Assembly (NCBI GenBank): GCA_946886675.1
Contig: CAMPIZ010000078.1
Coordinates: forward strand, 1-7,219
Origin: an uncultured Flavobacterium sp.
Lineage (GTDB): Bacteria > Bacteroidota > Bacteroidia > Flavobacteriales > Flavobacteriaceae
Direction: 5' to 3'
DNA length: 7,219 bases
In this document: positions 6,083-7,219 of the stretch, one piece after another
Layout: every line of letters starts with the position of its first letter
Position numbering within the stretch: the first letter of the stretch is position 1
Made by a program: the position numbers and the translations under genes
Notes under the pieces: generated by a model
The model's database searches: none
Told to the model about the DNA's origin: nothing
The model's input: only the letters and a program-made list of their open reading frames with translations

Positions 6083-7219
6083 TCACGATACGTTTGAACC
6101 TTTTTTTAGTTCTATAACAGTAATTTCAGGCCAAATCCCTACCCTGCCCGGGTAAGCATGAAACCCAAATCCGCGGTTTACATATACATAACGGCCAAGG
6201 TTTTCATACAGCCCCGCCCATTGTTTGTATACATACTGCACCGGGCTCCACTTTACAAAGCCAGGTATCTCTATACCAAACTGCAGGCCATGTGTATGCC
6301 CGCTTAATGTTAAATGATAATTGGCTGCATTGTTTTTAACCTCATACTCCCAATGAGACGGGTCATGGCTCATAAGTATTTTAAAGTCTTCCTGCCTTAA
6401 CCCTTCTGATGCTTTAACAAGGTCGCCTGCTTTTTTAAAGTTGTGCCCCCAGTTCTCTACCCCAACCAGTGCTATCTCATCATTGCCTTTTTTAATCCTT
6501 ACATTTTCATTAAGCAGCAACTTAAAATCAATCTGCCTGTGCAGGTCTTTAATAGCGGTAAAGTTTTCGTCTTTTGCCTTTTGTGAAGGCCAGGTAACAT
6601 ATTCACCATAATCATGGTTTCCTAATACTGAGAATTTACCTAACACAGGTTTTTCAATTTTACGAAAGGTTTCAATCCACGGATGCATCTCTTCGGCGTG
6701 GGTATTTACTATATCTCCTGTAAATAATACTATATCTGATTTTTGCTCATTAATCAGGTCTATAGCATATTCAATCTCATGATGATTATCAAAACTTCCA
6801 CTGTGTATGTCGGATATATGGGTAATGGTAGTGCCATCAAAACTATCTGGCAAATCAGGAAAATAAACCGTTTGTTTAATAACCTTAAAATTATATTTCC
6901 CTTTTGTCATTCCATATAATAGCGACAGGAAAGGTATAGCTGCAACCGCAAGTGCTGCCTGGCTTACAAACCTGCGCCGGTCTGCCAGGAACGACTCGTT
7001 GCTGTTACCCAGAAACTCACGCATCAATCCGCCAATAAACCTAAAGATGTCTTCCCCCAGCATAAACACTACAATAAGCATTTTAGGGATATAGGTAATA
7101 AGCAGCAATCCAAGAGTAAAAAGCGTCTGTTTGTTTTGTCCTACACTTCTGTCAAACTGAGTAAAAGAATAAAGTATAAATACAATTATAAGAAAAGATA
7201 TTATCTGGTAGGCTATAAG
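6083..7219 (-). CDS. Membrane-anchored metallophosphoesterase (calcineurin-like, YkuE/COG1408 type), N-terminus outside window
   Basis: The frame is open to the right edge of the window, giving 378 visible residues; the true start lies outside. There is a TTG at 7106-7108, but 37 further in-frame codons precede it and encode another membrane helix, so TTG is not the start. In order from the visible end: hydrophobic helices (about 1-19 and 32-54), an arginine cluster DRRRF (80-84) followed by a third hydrophobic stretch (about 85-103), then the catalytic domain. All metal-site motifs are present: SDIH (136-139), GDIVN (168-172), GNHD (200-203), SHD (284-286) and GHTH (307-310). It should be a dimetal phosphoesterase on one face of the inner membrane. 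The substrate is unknown. Relatives include B. subtilis YkuE and, more distantly, the UDP-diacylglucosamine hydrolase LpxG, so a lipid or undecaprenyl-type phosphate substrate is possible but unproven. It ends in TGA, 73 bp before the thioredoxin-like gene. Confidence 0.9.
   Translation of the reverse strand, partial: LIAYQIISFLIIVFILYSFTQFDRSVGQNKQTLFTLGLLLITYIPKMLIVVFMLGEDIFRFIGGLMREFLGNSNESFLADRRRFVSQAALAVAAIPFLSLLYGMTKGKYNFKVIKQTVYFPDLPDSFDGTTITHISDIHSGSFDNHHEIEYAIDLINEQKSDIVLFTGDIVNTHAEEMHPWIETFRKIEKPVLGKFSVLGNHDYGEYVTWPSQKAKDENFTAIKDLHRQIDFKLLLNENVRIKKGNDEIALVGVENWGHNFKKAGDLVKASEGLRQEDFKILMSHDPSHWEYEVKNNAANYHLTLSGHTHGLQFGIEIPGFVKWSPVQYVYKQWAGLYENLGRYVYVNRGFGFHAYPGRVGIWPEITVIELKKGSNVS

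Noticed and set aside
7106..7108. TTG as the start codon of the metallophosphoesterase
   Set aside because: The frame stays open for 37 more codons to the window edge and encodes a further membrane helix, so the gene runs off the window.

Overview
The window looks like a chromosomal segment from a member of the Bacteroidota, most likely family Flavobacteriaceae (Flavobacterium or a close relative). Three things support this: two very large DUF2723 membrane proteins of the type common in that phylum; start codons with A/T-rich leaders and no Shine-Dalgarno sequence; and intergenic TAnnTTTG motifs, the characteristic -7 promoter element of the phylum. The genus is inferred from protein style only.

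Layout. Positions 1-1593 (+) hold the C-terminal half of a DUF2723 protein whose start lies before the window. A hairpin terminator follows, and 1722-5003 (+) holds a complete 1093-residue DUF2723 paralogue. Next comes a short spacer in which a -7 promoter motif abuts a perfect 12-bp hairpin. Positions 5072-5716 (+) encode a small NodB-type polysaccharide deacetylase. The other strand then carries a thioredoxin-fold protein with no cysteines (5713-6009, overlapping the deacetylase tail to tail by 4 bp) and a membrane-anchored metallophosphoesterase (6083-7219), whose start lies beyond the right edge. All gaps are under 130 bp. I see no RNA genes, mobile elements, CRISPR arrays or long repeats.

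How the genes fit together. The two DUF2723 proteins are GT-C-fold polytopic glycosyltransferase-like proteins, distantly related to eukaryotic TMEM260, and probably transfer sugars from a lipid carrier on the periplasmic side of the inner membrane. The deacetylase and the YkuE-like phosphoesterase are plausible envelope or glycan enzymes too, so the segment has a loose cell-envelope theme, but nothing in the layout proves a single pathway. I do not see a new multi-gene system. The most unusual items are the cysteine-free thioredoxin, the tandem DUF2723 pair and the promoter/hairpin arrangement upstream of the deacetylase.
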